Part shown: in pieces, positions 9,523 to 18,649 of the stretch
Numbering within the stretch: the first letter of the stretch is position 1
Layout of the letters: every line of letters begins with the position of its first letter
Origin: an uncultured Pelagibacteraceae bacterium
Lineage (GTDB): Bacteria; Pseudomonadota; Alphaproteobacteria; Pelagibacterales; Pelagibacteraceae
Assembly: GCA_902573705.1 (NCBI GenBank)
Contig: CACGKR010000003.1
Location: forward strand, 1-47,465
DNA length: 47,465 bases
Reading direction: 5' to 3'
Position numbers and translations under genes: made by a program
Notes under the pieces: generated by a model
The model's database searches: none
The model's input: only the letters and a program-made list of their open reading frames with translations
Told to the model about the DNA's origin: nothing

Positions 9523-10388
9523 TTAAAAAAGGAATTATCTTAGCAGGTGGAATAGGAACAAGAATGAGTCCTTTAACTAAAGCTGTTAATAAACAACTTC
9601 TCCCTATTTATGATAAACCATTAATTTTTTATCCTTTATCAATATTAATGTTAGCTAAGATTAAAAATATTTTAATCATTGTTAACAAAGGACAGCTTGG
9701 CCAATACAAAAAATTATTACCTAATGGAGAAAATCTTGGTTTAAAAATCACTTATTTAGAACAAGACAAGCCAAGAGGTTTGCCTGATGCATTTGTTATA
9801 GGAAAAAAATTTATTGGTAAAGACAATGTAGCTATGATTTTAGGTGATAATTTTTTTTATGGTCAAAATTTTACTCAGAAACTTCTTAAATGTGCAAAAT
9901 TAAGTTCTGGAGCAACAGTACTCCTTCATAATGTTCAAAAACCTGAACTTTATGGAGTAGCAAAAATTGATAAAAAAAACAAAATTATAAAGATAGTTGA
10001 AAAGCCTAAAAAGTTTGTATCCAATTTTGCTGTAACTGGATTATATTTTTTTGATAATAAAGTTGTTGATTATGCAAAAAAACTAAAACCTTCGAAGAGA
10101 GGTGAAGTTGAGATAATTGATCTTTTAAATAATTATAAAAAAGGTAATAAATTAAGTGCTGATTTTATTGGAAGAGGAGGTGCTTGGCTAGATACAGGAT
10201 CAATAGAAGATTTTTATAAAACTACTGCTTTTGTTCAAGCTATCGAAGATAGACAAGGTTTAAAAATTGCGTGTTTAGAGGAAATTGCCTATTTAAATAA
10301 ATGGATTGGTGTAAAAGAAATTAAAAAATCAATAAAGTTTTATGGAAATTGTAATTATTCAAGTTATTTAAAAAAATTAATTACTTAA
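9519..10388 (+). CDS. rmlA: Glucose-1-phosphate thymidylyltransferase
   Basis: KGIILAGGIGTRMSPLTKAVNKQLLPIYDKPLIFYPLS, GLPDAFVIG, LGDNFFYG; overlaps rmlB by 4 nt. Confidence 0.94.
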   Translation: MIKKGIILAGGIGTRMSPLTKAVNKQLLPIYDKPLIFYPLSILMLAKIKNILIIVNKGQLGQYKKLLPNGENLGLKITYLEQDKPRGLPDAFVIGKKFIGKDNVAMILGDNFFYGQNFTQKLLKCAKLSSGATVLLHNVQKPELYGVAKIDKKNKIIKIVEKPKKFVSNFAVTGLYFFDNKVVDYAKKLKPSKRGEVEIIDLLNNYKKGNKLSADFIGRGGAWLDTGSIEDFYKTTAFVQAIEDRQGLKIACLEEIAYLNKWIGVKEIKKSIKFYGNCNYSSYLKKLIT

Positions 10389-11539
10389 TGATTAAATCGT
10401 TTTATAATTTTTTTGAAAAATATAAAATAATCATATTTTTTTTTTTTACTCTTATATCTATTGCATCGCTAGGTAGAGCTTTTTATCAAGCGCAATTAAT
10501 AAGTTTTGACTTTCATTTTTCTCCATCAAAATTAGTTGCTGAGGGTGTGAACCATTATGAATATATTTTAGATGGCAATCATGATGATGGGCCTGATGAT
10601 AAGATCATGTATGATCAAAATGGAGTATATGCTCAAGGATTATTTGTTATTCTAATTCCTTTTACATACATGGGATGGGATAATGCTAAATTAGTTTGGA
10701 GTATATTAAATATAATTTTAGCATTGTTGATACCCCTGCTATTATGTAAAAAATTTGAAATTCCAAAATTTCAAACATTGCTAATAACAAATTTATTTTT
10801 AATAAGCACTGTGTTTAGAATCCATATTGGATATGGTCAGCAAACATTATTGGCGCTTATTTTTTTAATTCTGCCATTTATAAGTAATTCAAAATTATCA
10901 ATAATATTTTCTGGAATAAGTTTTTTTAAATTTAATATTGGTTATGTTTTATTTCTATATTTTCTTTCACTCAGTAAAATTAAAAATATAATCCTATCTG
11001 CTATCCCATGTATTGTTGGATGGTTAATCTATTGTTTGTTAACGGATACAAATCTTATAAAAAATTTATTTCAACCTATTCAATTACTTTTATTTTGGGA
11101 TGAGGGAAAGGCATTTCCAGTAACAATTTTTTCTTTACTAAAAAATATAAACAACTTTCCTCCAATATTTGCTCTTATTATTCCAATAATATTAAATTTT
11201 TTTGTAATTATTTATATTAAACACTTAAATGATAATCTATATAAACTAACCATCTTGTGTTTATCTGCTTTAGCATTTATGCCACATCAAATTCATGATT
11301 ATGTGCTTTTAGTTCCTCTTTTGATTTTTTCGGTAAAGAATTTTGATAAAGGCATTTGTAAAATAAATATTTTATTTATATTTTACTTTTTTTTCATTTT
11401 AAGAATATTTTCATTAATATATGATATTCAACCATGGGAATTTCCTTATGGTCTGTTTGGTTACTTTAATAATTTTCTAACTATCTCGATTGTATGTATA
11501 AATCTATTTTTTTATAAAAATACCAAATTAAGTAATTAA
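10388..11539 (+). CDS. Polytopic membrane glycosyltransferase-like protein (GT87/DUF2029-like)
   Basis: Multi-TM ORF, directly downstream of rmlA, DUF2029-like pattern (NGVYAQGLFVILIPFTYMGWDNAKLVWSILN). Confidence 0.7.
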   Translation: MIKSFYNFFEKYKIIIFFFFTLISIASLGRAFYQAQLISFDFHFSPSKLVAEGVNHYEYILDGNHDDGPDDKIMYDQNGVYAQGLFVILIPFTYMGWDNAKLVWSILNIILALLIPLLLCKKFEIPKFQTLLITNLFLISTVFRIHIGYGQQTLLALIFLILPFISNSKLSIIFSGISFFKFNIGYVLFLYFLSLSKIKNIILSAIPCIVGWLIYCLLTDTNLIKNLFQPIQLLLFWDEGKAFPVTIFSLLKNINNFPPIFALIIPIILNFFVIIYIKHLNDNLYKLTILCLSALAFMPHQIHDYVLLVPLLIFSVKNFDKGICKINILFIFYFFFILRIFSLIYDIQPWEFPYGLFGYFNNFLTISIVCINLFFYKNTKLSN

Positions 11540-12249
11540 CTTTTTATTTTACCCAGTATTGTTTTAATAAAAAAACCAAGAGCATATTTTAAATGAATGG
11601 ATGATCTTTCAGATCCATACCTGGTAAATATAGGAATTTCTTTTATTTGTTGTTTTTCTTTAACCAATTTAGTTCTCATATCTAAATCAAAAAGAAATCC
11701 ATTATCAAACTGTTTTAACCATTTTTTTTTAATTTTTTTTAAATCATAAATCCAATATCCAGTATGACAATCAGTGAAATTTGTGTCATAGAATAAATTA
11801 AATATTTTAGTTAATACAATATTTCCTAAAAATTTATAAAATGGCATACCGCCCTTAATTGCGTTTTTCTTTATCTTCATCCTCGAACCTGTGACTGAAA
11901 TACATTTATTTTTTATTATTTTATCAAACATTTTATTCAAGTATTTAGGACTATATTGATTATCCCCATGGATCATTGCGGCATAATCATATTTGTGTTT
12001 ATAAGCATATGACATGCATTTTTTGATATTTGCTCCATACCCAACATTTTTGGAATTAAAATTTAAAATTACTCTTTTATGTTTTTTTTTTATAATCTGA
12101 ATATATTTTTTAGTATTATCGTTTGAGAAATCATCGCTTATTAAAATTTTATAATTAAATTTTCTAAAGAATTTAAAAGGTATTTCATTTATAACCTTTT
12201 TAATTCTGTAAGATGCTTTATAAGTAATAATAAATAATAAAATTTTCAT
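11536..12249 (-). CDS. Glycosyltransferase family 2
   Basis: MKILLFIITYKASYRI.. DDFSNDNTKKYI, NVGYGANIKKCMSYAYKHKYDYAAMIHGDNQYSPKYL. Start moved from 12357 to the internal ATG at 12249, which avoids the overlap with the divergent gene. Confidence 0.87.
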   Translation of the reverse strand: MKILLFIITYKASYRIKKVINEIPFKFFRKFNYKILISDDFSNDNTKKYIQIIKKKHKRVILNFNSKNVGYGANIKKCMSYAYKHKYDYAAMIHGDNQYSPKYLNKMFDKIIKNKCISVTGSRMKIKKNAIKGGMPFYKFLGNIVLTKIFNLFYDTNFTDCHTGYWIYDLKKIKKKWLKQFDNGFLFDLDMRTKLVKEKQQIKEIPIFTRYGSERSSIHLKYALGFFIKTILGKIKS

Positions 12250-12262
12250 AAAAAAATACAAT

Positions 12263-12925
12263 ATGATAAGATTTAACAAATATGAACATAAAAAAATTTT
12301 AATCTTTATTTCCGACTTTATTAGAAAAATTTCTAAAGGTGATAGATTAGCTAGCATATCTAATAGAGTAGGATCGCTGATTCAGAGAGAAGCAAAGAAT
12401 AAAAAAAAAAAAATTACTGTTCTAGATTTTGGATGTGGATCAATGGAAATTTCAAAAAAAATCCAGCATAAGAAATTTATAAAAAAAATTATTGGACTAG
12501 ACGTATTTGACGGAAATTATAAATATAAAAAACTTCAATATTTTAAATATAAAAATTTTAATAATTTAAAAAAATTTAAATCCGATGTGGTTATATTGGT
12601 TGATGTTCTTCACCATATGGGGGTAGACAAGTCTTACCTTGTACTAAAAAAATTATCACAAAATTCTAATGCTATAATTATAAAAGATCATTTTGAACAT
12701 GGATTTTTTTCTAGACAATTATTAAGGTTTGTAGATTTCTATGCAAATTTTGCTTATGGTGTAACAATACCAAAAAAATATTTTGATATATCCTCTTGGA
12801 AAAAAACTGTAAAAAAAACAAAATTAAAAGAAAATTATTTTGAAAATAACTTTCAACAACACGTGGGTTTGTTTAATTTTATACTTCATAAAAAACATCA
12901 TTTTATATCGGTATTGAAAAAATGA
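12263..12925 (+). CDS. Class I SAM-dependent methyltransferase
   Basis: Motif I VLDFGCGSMEIS, DVLHHMGVDKSYLVLKKL; in glycan cluster. Confidence 0.8.
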   Translation: MIRFNKYEHKKILIFISDFIRKISKGDRLASISNRVGSLIQREAKNKKKKITVLDFGCGSMEISKKIQHKKFIKKIIGLDVFDGNYKYKKLQYFKYKNFNNLKKFKSDVVILVDVLHHMGVDKSYLVLKKLSQNSNAIIIKDHFEHGFFSRQLLRFVDFYANFAYGVTIPKKYFDISSWKKTVKKTKLKENYFENNFQQHVGLFNFILHKKHHFISVLKK

Positions 12926-13461
12926 TTAAAAAAACAAATTTTAAAGGTTTAAAAATATTTACAAATTTGATGCATAAAGATAATAGAGGATACTTTAAAG
13001 AAATTCTTTTAGAAGAAAAGATTAAATCAAAATTTCCATTTTTAGTTATGTCTTTTTCAAAAAAAAATGTTTTAAGAGGTTTGCACTTGCAAACCACTAA
13101 TCCTCAAGGAAAATTTGTATCGGTTTTGAAAGGTAAGATTTATGATGTTTGTGTAGACTTAAGAAGAAATTCTAGGACCTTTGGAAAACATTTTTCAATA
13201 ATTTTAAGTGAAAGAAATTCTAAATCACTTTTTGTACCTGCTGGTTTTGCACACGGTTTTTGTGCATTAGAAAATCAAACTTATGTAATTTATAGCTGTA
13301 CAAAATATAGGAATGCTAAAAGTGAAACAGCAATAAATTACAAAGATAAAGATTTAAAAATAAAATGGCCAATAAAAAAACCTATAGTCTCTAATAAAGA
13401 CCAGCAGGCTATTTCATTAAAAGAATTTGTTAAAAAATATAAGCTAAAAAATGTTAATTGA
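12922..13461 (+). CDS. rmlC: dTDP-4-dehydrorhamnose 3,5-epimerase family protein
   Basis: DNRGYFKEI, VLRGLHLQTTNPQGKFVSVLKGKIYDVCVDLRRNS, FVPAGFAHGFCALE. Confidence 0.92.
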   Translation: MIKKTNFKGLKIFTNLMHKDNRGYFKEILLEEKIKSKFPFLVMSFSKKNVLRGLHLQTTNPQGKFVSVLKGKIYDVCVDLRRNSRTFGKHFSIILSERNSKSLFVPAGFAHGFCALENQTYVIYSCTKYRNAKSETAINYKDKDLKIKWPIKKPIVSNKDQQAISLKEFVKKYKLKNVN

Positions 13462-13462
13462 T

Positions 13463-13539
13463 TGGTAGCGGGAAGTGGGATCGAACCACTGACCTCGGGC
13501 TTATGAGTCCCGCGCTCTAACCAACTGAGCTACCCCGCC
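13463..13539 (-). tRNA. tRNA-Met (CAT anticodon; tRNA-Ile2 not excluded by eye)
   Basis: Reverse complement GGCGGGGTAGCTCAGTTGGTTAGAGCGCGGGACTCATAAGCCCGAGGTCAGTGGTTCGATCCCACTTCCCGCTACCA folds as a cloverleaf with anticodon loop CTCATAA and encoded CCA. Confidence 0.92.
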
Positions 13540-13630
13540 TTTTATTGAATTGATTTATAATAGTTTAATTTTTTGATTCAATATGAATTAAATACTTAAA
13601 ATTTGAATTTTTTAATATTTTATGACTTAT

Positions 13631-13837
13631 TTAAAAAATAATAAAGCCGAATAACAATAATCCTGTAGAAGCTACTGCTGAAAAAAAGATTTTTTTTCGA
13701 GATTCATTTTTTTTATTTAATTGAATTCTATTTAATAAAACGTTTATATTAGTACTTTTCGTTTTATATTCGGGCTGATCTTTTACTAAATATTTTGCAA
13801 TTAGTTTTTCTTTTACGCTTAAATTAATGTTTTTCAT
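13631..13837 (-). CDS. Small protein with C-terminal TM segment (tail-anchored type)
   Basis: 68 aa, charged N-terminus, C-terminal hydrophobic IFFSAVASTGLLLFGFIIF; shares an INVL..(R/K)(I/L)Q patch with the neighbouring 13879..14106 ORF. Confidence 0.6.
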   Translation of the reverse strand: MKNINLSVKEKLIAKYLVKDQPEYKTKSTNINVLLNRIQLNKKNESRKKIFFSAVASTGLLLFGFIIF

Positions 13838-13878
13838 TAGCCAATTAAATCATGTAAATTAATTATTTGCAATTATCT

Positions 13879-14106
13879 TTATAAAGATAGGTAAATACCT
13901 AGGACTCCTAATGCTAAAATTAGAATTGATAGAATAATTGTATTCTTTTTAAACTCCTTACCCTCTATTTCTTGAAGTTTTGATTTAAGAACATTTATAT
14001 CCACTCTACCAGATGTAGTTTTATTGGTTAAAGGCTTTTCAGCAACTCCAATATCATTTGGGGTCTCGATACTAGTTTGATTATCTGCAAAGCCTTTATT
14101 GCTCAT
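13879..14106 (-). CDS. Small protein with C-terminal TM segment, possible paralogue of 13631..13837
   Basis: 75 aa, DINVLKSKLQEIEGKEFKKN followed by TIILSILILALGVLGIYLSL. Confidence 0.6.
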   Translation of the reverse strand: MSNKGFADNQTSIETPNDIGVAEKPLTNKTTSGRVDINVLKSKLQEIEGKEFKKNTIILSILILALGVLGIYLSL

Positions 14107-14120
14107 AATTACATTTAACC

Positions 14121-14148
14121 AACTAAATAGATACTTAACAATTTAGTT
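14121..14148. promoter_or_regulatory. Inverted repeat AACTAAAT-N12-ATTTAGTT in divergent intergenic region
   Basis: Perfect 8-bp arms between 13879..14106 (-) and the regulator 14219..15238 (+). Confidence 0.5.
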
Positions 14149-14218
14149 AAAGTTCATACTGGGTCAGAATAGGGTTGACACATGTCCATTATGGGTTTCA
14201 AATCCTATTTATACAATT

Positions 14219-15238
14219 ATGAGTTTGCAACAAATAGATTTTTCAAAAGTTCTAAACGATGAGCAAGTTTATGATCATATGATGGCCAACTATGATCAAT
14301 TAGGAAAAGATTGGATCAATCATCAGTGGAGATGGATGAATGCAGTTTATCAAGCTTTCAAGGATCACTATAAATATATGATTATCATTTCACTGGTTGA
14401 AAAAACTTTGCAATTTTATGATCAGATGAATATTAAATTATCATATGAGCAATATTATTCAAAAAATTTTCTTCAAATAGATAAATTTAGTATCACAGAG
14501 TTATGTGAAAAACTTCAATTACCAAAAGAAACTGTAAGAAGAAAAGTTTTAGAACTTGAAAAATTAGGAGTGCTTAAAAGGCAGAAAAAACAAATTATAA
14601 TTGATCGTAGATCATTTACTTTTATTAAACCTGAAAACCAAATGAAATATACAGCTGGTTATATTTTGAAAATCTCAGAAATACTTACTAAAGAAAAACT
14701 TTACTCCAAAAAACTTGAAGTAAAAATGATTGAAAATGTGTTAAAGAAAAATTTCTCTATTTGTTGGAGATGGTTTTATAGGATGCAAATTCCAATGATT
14801 ATTGGATATCATGATATGTTTGAAGACTTAACAACATTTCACGTTTGGGGAACAGTTTGTATGAACCAAGCTTTTAATTATAAAGCAGCCTTAAATAAAA
14901 GGAACGGCTCCAATCAATCACATCAGTATATGGATTTTCAAAGAGAACTATTCACAGGTGATTATAATACATTTAACGAAGAGATGATAAGAGGTGATAA
15001 AGCTAAAAGTAGCGGTGTTAGCGCGATGTCTGTTTCTGATATGACTGGAATACCTCGAGCAACAGTAATTAGAAAATGTAAATTTTTGATCAAAAATGAT
15101 TATTTAAAATTAAATGAAAAAAAACAATATATTTTAACAGGTTTTAATGTTCGAAGAGTTATTCCATATCAAAAATTAATTTTTAAAAATAAAGCTAAAT
15201 TCATTAGAAAAGTTCTAAATCTATTGACAATTTCATAA
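14219..15238 (+). CDS. Transcriptional regulator-like protein with two winged-helix/HTH segments
   Basis: First HTH FSITELCEKLQLPKETVRRKVLELEKLGVLKRQ..; second HTH MSVSDMTGIPRATVIRKCKFLIKNDYLKLNEK. Confidence 0.7.
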   Translation: MSLQQIDFSKVLNDEQVYDHMMANYDQLGKDWINHQWRWMNAVYQAFKDHYKYMIIISLVEKTLQFYDQMNIKLSYEQYYSKNFLQIDKFSITELCEKLQLPKETVRRKVLELEKLGVLKRQKKQIIIDRRSFTFIKPENQMKYTAGYILKISEILTKEKLYSKKLEVKMIENVLKKNFSICWRWFYRMQIPMIIGYHDMFEDLTTFHVWGTVCMNQAFNYKAALNKRNGSNQSHQYMDFQRELFTGDYNTFNEEMIRGDKAKSSGVSAMSVSDMTGIPRATVIRKCKFLIKNDYLKLNEKKQYILTGFNVRRVIPYQKLIFKNKAKFIRKVLNLLTIS

Positions 15239-15271
15239 AATTCTTTTTTTTTTCAATTTTTTTCATTATAT

Positions 15272-15307
15272 TGCATAGCTACCATGCAACAAAACTGTTG
15301 CTTTTTT
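15272..15307 (+). promoter_or_regulatory. Upstream element copy A (hairpin GCAAC-AAAACT-GTTGC followed by T-run), 85 nt before ATG of BASS transporter
   Basis: TGCATAGCTACCATGCAACAAAACTGTTGCTTTTTT matches 28/36 ungapped with 36903..36938. Confidence 0.6.
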
Positions 15308-15356
15308 TGATTACATTTAATTAACTTAAAAATTATTTATTTCATATAAGGGGTCG

Positions 15357-16208
15357 ATGGAAGTAGTAACGAAAATAGCACCTATCATACTCGCATTAAT
15401 AATGTTGGGTTTGGGTTTAGGTTTAAAAATTGAAAATTTTATGAGAGTATTAAAAACTCCAAAAGATTTTTTTGTAGGTTTTTTTTCTCAATTAATAATT
15501 CTTCCATTAGTTGCTTACTTATTAATTATTATCTTAAAAACACCGCCTGAAATTGCTATTGGAGTTATGATTATTGCTGCTGCACCGGGTGGAGTTACAT
15601 CAAATATATTAACGAAATTTGCCAATGGAGATGTCGCTTTATCTATTACTTTAACAGCTATAATTAGTTTAATTTCTATTATCACAGTTCCTCTTATAAT
15701 TTTTACATCAGCTGATTTATTTGGAATTACAAATATCTCAGAAAATATTTCAATGACTGGTATAGCACTAAAAATGTTTTTAGTTGTAACAGTGCCAGTG
15801 GCCTTAGGAATGATTATAAGAAAATTTGCTGAAAATTTTGTAAATTCAAAAATTAGGATATTTGAAAAACTTAATTTGGTATTATTTATCATTTTTTTTA
15901 TAGCTGCATTTTATGAGGAAAGAGAAAATTTTATAGATTTTCTAATGCAAGCAGGTTTCATTGCTTTAATTCTAAATATAACAATGATGATTGTGGCTTA
16001 TTATCTTGGTAAAATTTTTGCCTCAGGAATAAAACAACAAAAATGTATTGCTTTAGAATGTGGTCTACAAAATGGTACTTTAGCGATATTTGTTTCTACA
16101 CAAATATTTGGCACAAATATAGTCTACATAACTCCAACAGCTGCATATGCTTTAATTATGTATATAACTGGTTTTATATTTGTTTTTCTTTTAAAAAATA
16201 AAGTTTAA
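15357..16208 (+). CDS. Bile acid:sodium symporter (BASS) family transporter
   Basis: About 9 TM; LIMLGLGLGLKIENFMRVLKTPKDF, AAAPGGVTSNILTKFANGDVALSITLTAI, ECGLQNGTLAIFV. Confidence 0.88.
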   Translation: MEVVTKIAPIILALIMLGLGLGLKIENFMRVLKTPKDFFVGFFSQLIILPLVAYLLIIILKTPPEIAIGVMIIAAAPGGVTSNILTKFANGDVALSITLTAIISLISIITVPLIIFTSADLFGITNISENISMTGIALKMFLVVTVPVALGMIIRKFAENFVNSKIRIFEKLNLVLFIIFFIAAFYEERENFIDFLMQAGFIALILNITMMIVAYYLGKIFASGIKQQKCIALECGLQNGTLAIFVSTQIFGTNIVYITPTAAYALIMYITGFIFVFLLKNKV

Positions 16209-18649
16209 TCATTTTTAAAATTTGTTTGTTTTAAAGGTTTACTGATTAATTCTATTGGATATTTCTTTTTTTCTACCTCAATAAATAAATTTTTATTTTG
16301 AAGTTCCTCATTAGAAAAATCATTATTAATATATCCAAATACTAAATTCTTTTTAAAATTAAATGAATAGTTTCCAGATGTTGATCTTCCTATAATTTTA
16401 TCATCAATATAGATAGGTTCATCATGGAGTAATAATGGTTTTCCTGGTTCACTTTCTTTTAAAGTAAACATTGAAAATCTAGTTTTAACTTTTTTTTGTT
16501 TAATTTTATCTAAAGCTTGTTTACCTATAAAATTTACATCTTTTTTATTGCTAATAGTAAAAGCTAAACCTGCTTGATACTGGTTCTCTTCAGGTGAAAT
16601 ATCATGTCCCCAATGTAAAAATCCACTTTCCATTCGCATAATATCCATTGCATGCATTCCACAGTTAGAAAGATTAAAATCTTTACCTTTTTCTATAAGT
16701 AGTTCGTATATTTTTTTTGCATCTTTTAGATCTACATATAGCTCGAAGCCTAATTCACCTACATAAGATAATCTTTGTGTCCAGATTTTAACTCCATCAA
16801 TTGTAATAAACTTTGCAAATCCAAATCTAAATTGATCATTTTCAAAATTATCTTCACTTAAAGTTTTAAGTAAATCTCTACTTTTTGGACCAAACAAACC
16901 AAACACACATAAATCATCGGTAATATCTTTTAATTCAATATTTTTTGAAAGATGTTTGTTAATATGAAATTTATCTCTCTCTCTTGTTGCTGCAGAACTG
17001 ATTATTCTAAAATGATTTTTATCAACACATATAACTGTTAAATCAGTCTCTATTCCACCATCAGAATTTAACATATGTGTATAAACACATTTACCAGGCT
17101 CATTTTTGATATTTGCAGTACAAATTTTCTGCAGTTCTTGATGTGCTTTATCAGATTTTATTTCAAACTTAGAAAAAGGAGTTAAGTCAAACAGACCAAC
17201 ATTTTTAATTGTATTATTTGTTTCATATTCAGCAGATGGATACCAGCTTTGATAATTATAACTATATTCATACTCAGCTTTTTCTCCATCTAGAGCAAAC
17301 CACATAGGTCTTTCATATCCACCTGAAACACCAAAACATGCACCAAAACTTTTTAGATTATCATGATGTGGTAAAGTTTTAATATTTCTAGAGGTTTTAT
17401 GTTGTTTGAATGGCCAATGCATTCCATATAAATCCCCTAAGGTCTCTGTAATCCTTTTTTTAATAAACCCCAACTCTGAATGAAATTTTTGAAATCTTTT
17501 TATATCGTAGCTAAAAATATCTTCATTAACATGACCGTTAATCAACCATTCTGCTGTAACTTTACCAACACCTCCTCCACTTCCAATCCCAATACTATTT
17601 AATCCACAGCATACAAAAAAGTTTTTAACTTCGGGCACTTCTCCTAATAATGTATTTGTGTCAGGTGTAAAAGACTCTGGTCCTGAAAAAAACTTTCTAA
17701 TACCAGCTGACTCTAAAACTGGAAATCTTTTAATTGCAGAGGATAAATAGGGTTCAAAATGTTCAAAATTTTCTTGAAATTCGCCGAAAGAAAAATCTTC
17801 TGGTACATTGTTTGTCTTATCCCAAGCAGGAATAGAATTTCCTTCAAAAATACCAACTAATATTTTGCCCGCATCCTCTTTTATATAAGTTCGATTATCA
17901 AAGTCTCTAATTACAGGTAATGTTTTAGACAAATTTTCTATTGGTTCAGTAATAATATAAAAATGTTCAGCAGGATAAAGTGGGATGCTCACTCCAGCTT
18001 TTTCTCCAATTTGTCTTGACCACATTCCAGAGGCTAAAACAATATATTCACATTTAATTTCTTGCCCATTAACTTTTACTCCTGAGATTTTTCCATTCTT
18101 AGTTAAAATTTCATCTACCGGAGATTTTTCAAAAATTTGTGCTCCCTCTTTTCTTGCAGCTTTAGCTAACATATGAGTAACACCTGATGGGTCAGCAGCA
18201 CCATCTCCAGGCATTAAAATTCCACCAATAACTTCATCAGTATTGATAATTGGATAATCTTTTTTAATTTGATTTTTATCTAAAATTCTTACATCAACAT
18301 CATAAAGTTGTGCAGTAGTTGCTTGTCTTTGAAGTTCTTGCCATCTTCCTTTGTTTTGGGCGATAGAAAGTGCTCCGTTTAATCTTAAGCCTGCAGAATG
18401 ATCGACTTCTTTTTCAAGTTTTTTATATAAATCTAGCGTATATTTTCTTATCTTGGTTATTGCAGCTGTTGGACCTAATTGACTAACCAATCCTGCTGCA
18501 TGCCATGTTGTTCCTGATGTTAACTGATCTCTTTCTAAAAGGATTGTATCTTTCCAACCAAATTTAGCTAAGTGATAAGCTACAGAGCAACCAACCACAC
18601 CTCCACCAATTACAATCACTTTGGAGCTTAATGGTAATTTTTTATGCAT
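16205..18649 (-). CDS. FAD-dependent oxidoreductase with C-terminal GcvT-like aminomethyltransferase domain (dimethylglycine/sarcosine dehydrogenase family)
   Basis: N-term VIVIGGGVVGCSVAYHLAKFGWKDTILLERDQLTSGTTWHAAGLV; C-term GcvT-like VGLFDLTPFSKFEI.., YVGELGFELYV, GMHAMDIMRMESGFLHWGHDISPEENQYQAGL. Confidence 0.9.
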   Translation of the reverse strand: MHKKLPLSSKVIVIGGGVVGCSVAYHLAKFGWKDTILLERDQLTSGTTWHAAGLVSQLGPTAAITKIRKYTLDLYKKLEKEVDHSAGLRLNGALSIAQNKGRWQELQRQATTAQLYDVDVRILDKNQIKKDYPIINTDEVIGGILMPGDGAADPSGVTHMLAKAARKEGAQIFEKSPVDEILTKNGKISGVKVNGQEIKCEYIVLASGMWSRQIGEKAGVSIPLYPAEHFYIITEPIENLSKTLPVIRDFDNRTYIKEDAGKILVGIFEGNSIPAWDKTNNVPEDFSFGEFQENFEHFEPYLSSAIKRFPVLESAGIRKFFSGPESFTPDTNTLLGEVPEVKNFFVCCGLNSIGIGSGGGVGKVTAEWLINGHVNEDIFSYDIKRFQKFHSELGFIKKRITETLGDLYGMHWPFKQHKTSRNIKTLPHHDNLKSFGACFGVSGGYERPMWFALDGEKAEYEYSYNYQSWYPSAEYETNNTIKNVGLFDLTPFSKFEIKSDKAHQELQKICTANIKNEPGKCVYTHMLNSDGGIETDLTVICVDKNHFRIISSAATRERDKFHINKHLSKNIELKDITDDLCVFGLFGPKSRDLLKTLSEDNFENDQFRFGFAKFITIDGVKIWTQRLSYVGELGFELYVDLKDAKKIYELLIEKGKDFNLSNCGMHAMDIMRMESGFLHWGHDISPEENQYQAGLAFTISNKKDVNFIGKQALDKIKQKKVKTRFSMFTLKESEPGKPLLLHDEPIYIDDKIIGRSTSGNYSFNFKKNLVFGYINNDFSNEELQNKNLFIEVEKKKYPIELISKPLKQTNFKND

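Noticed and set aside
14160-14215. Sequence atgggtttcaaatcctat resembling a tRNA T-arm, possible tRNA remnant
   Set aside because: Stem is poor (G-U pair, 8-nt loop) and no acceptor, D-arm or anticodon arm can be built around it.
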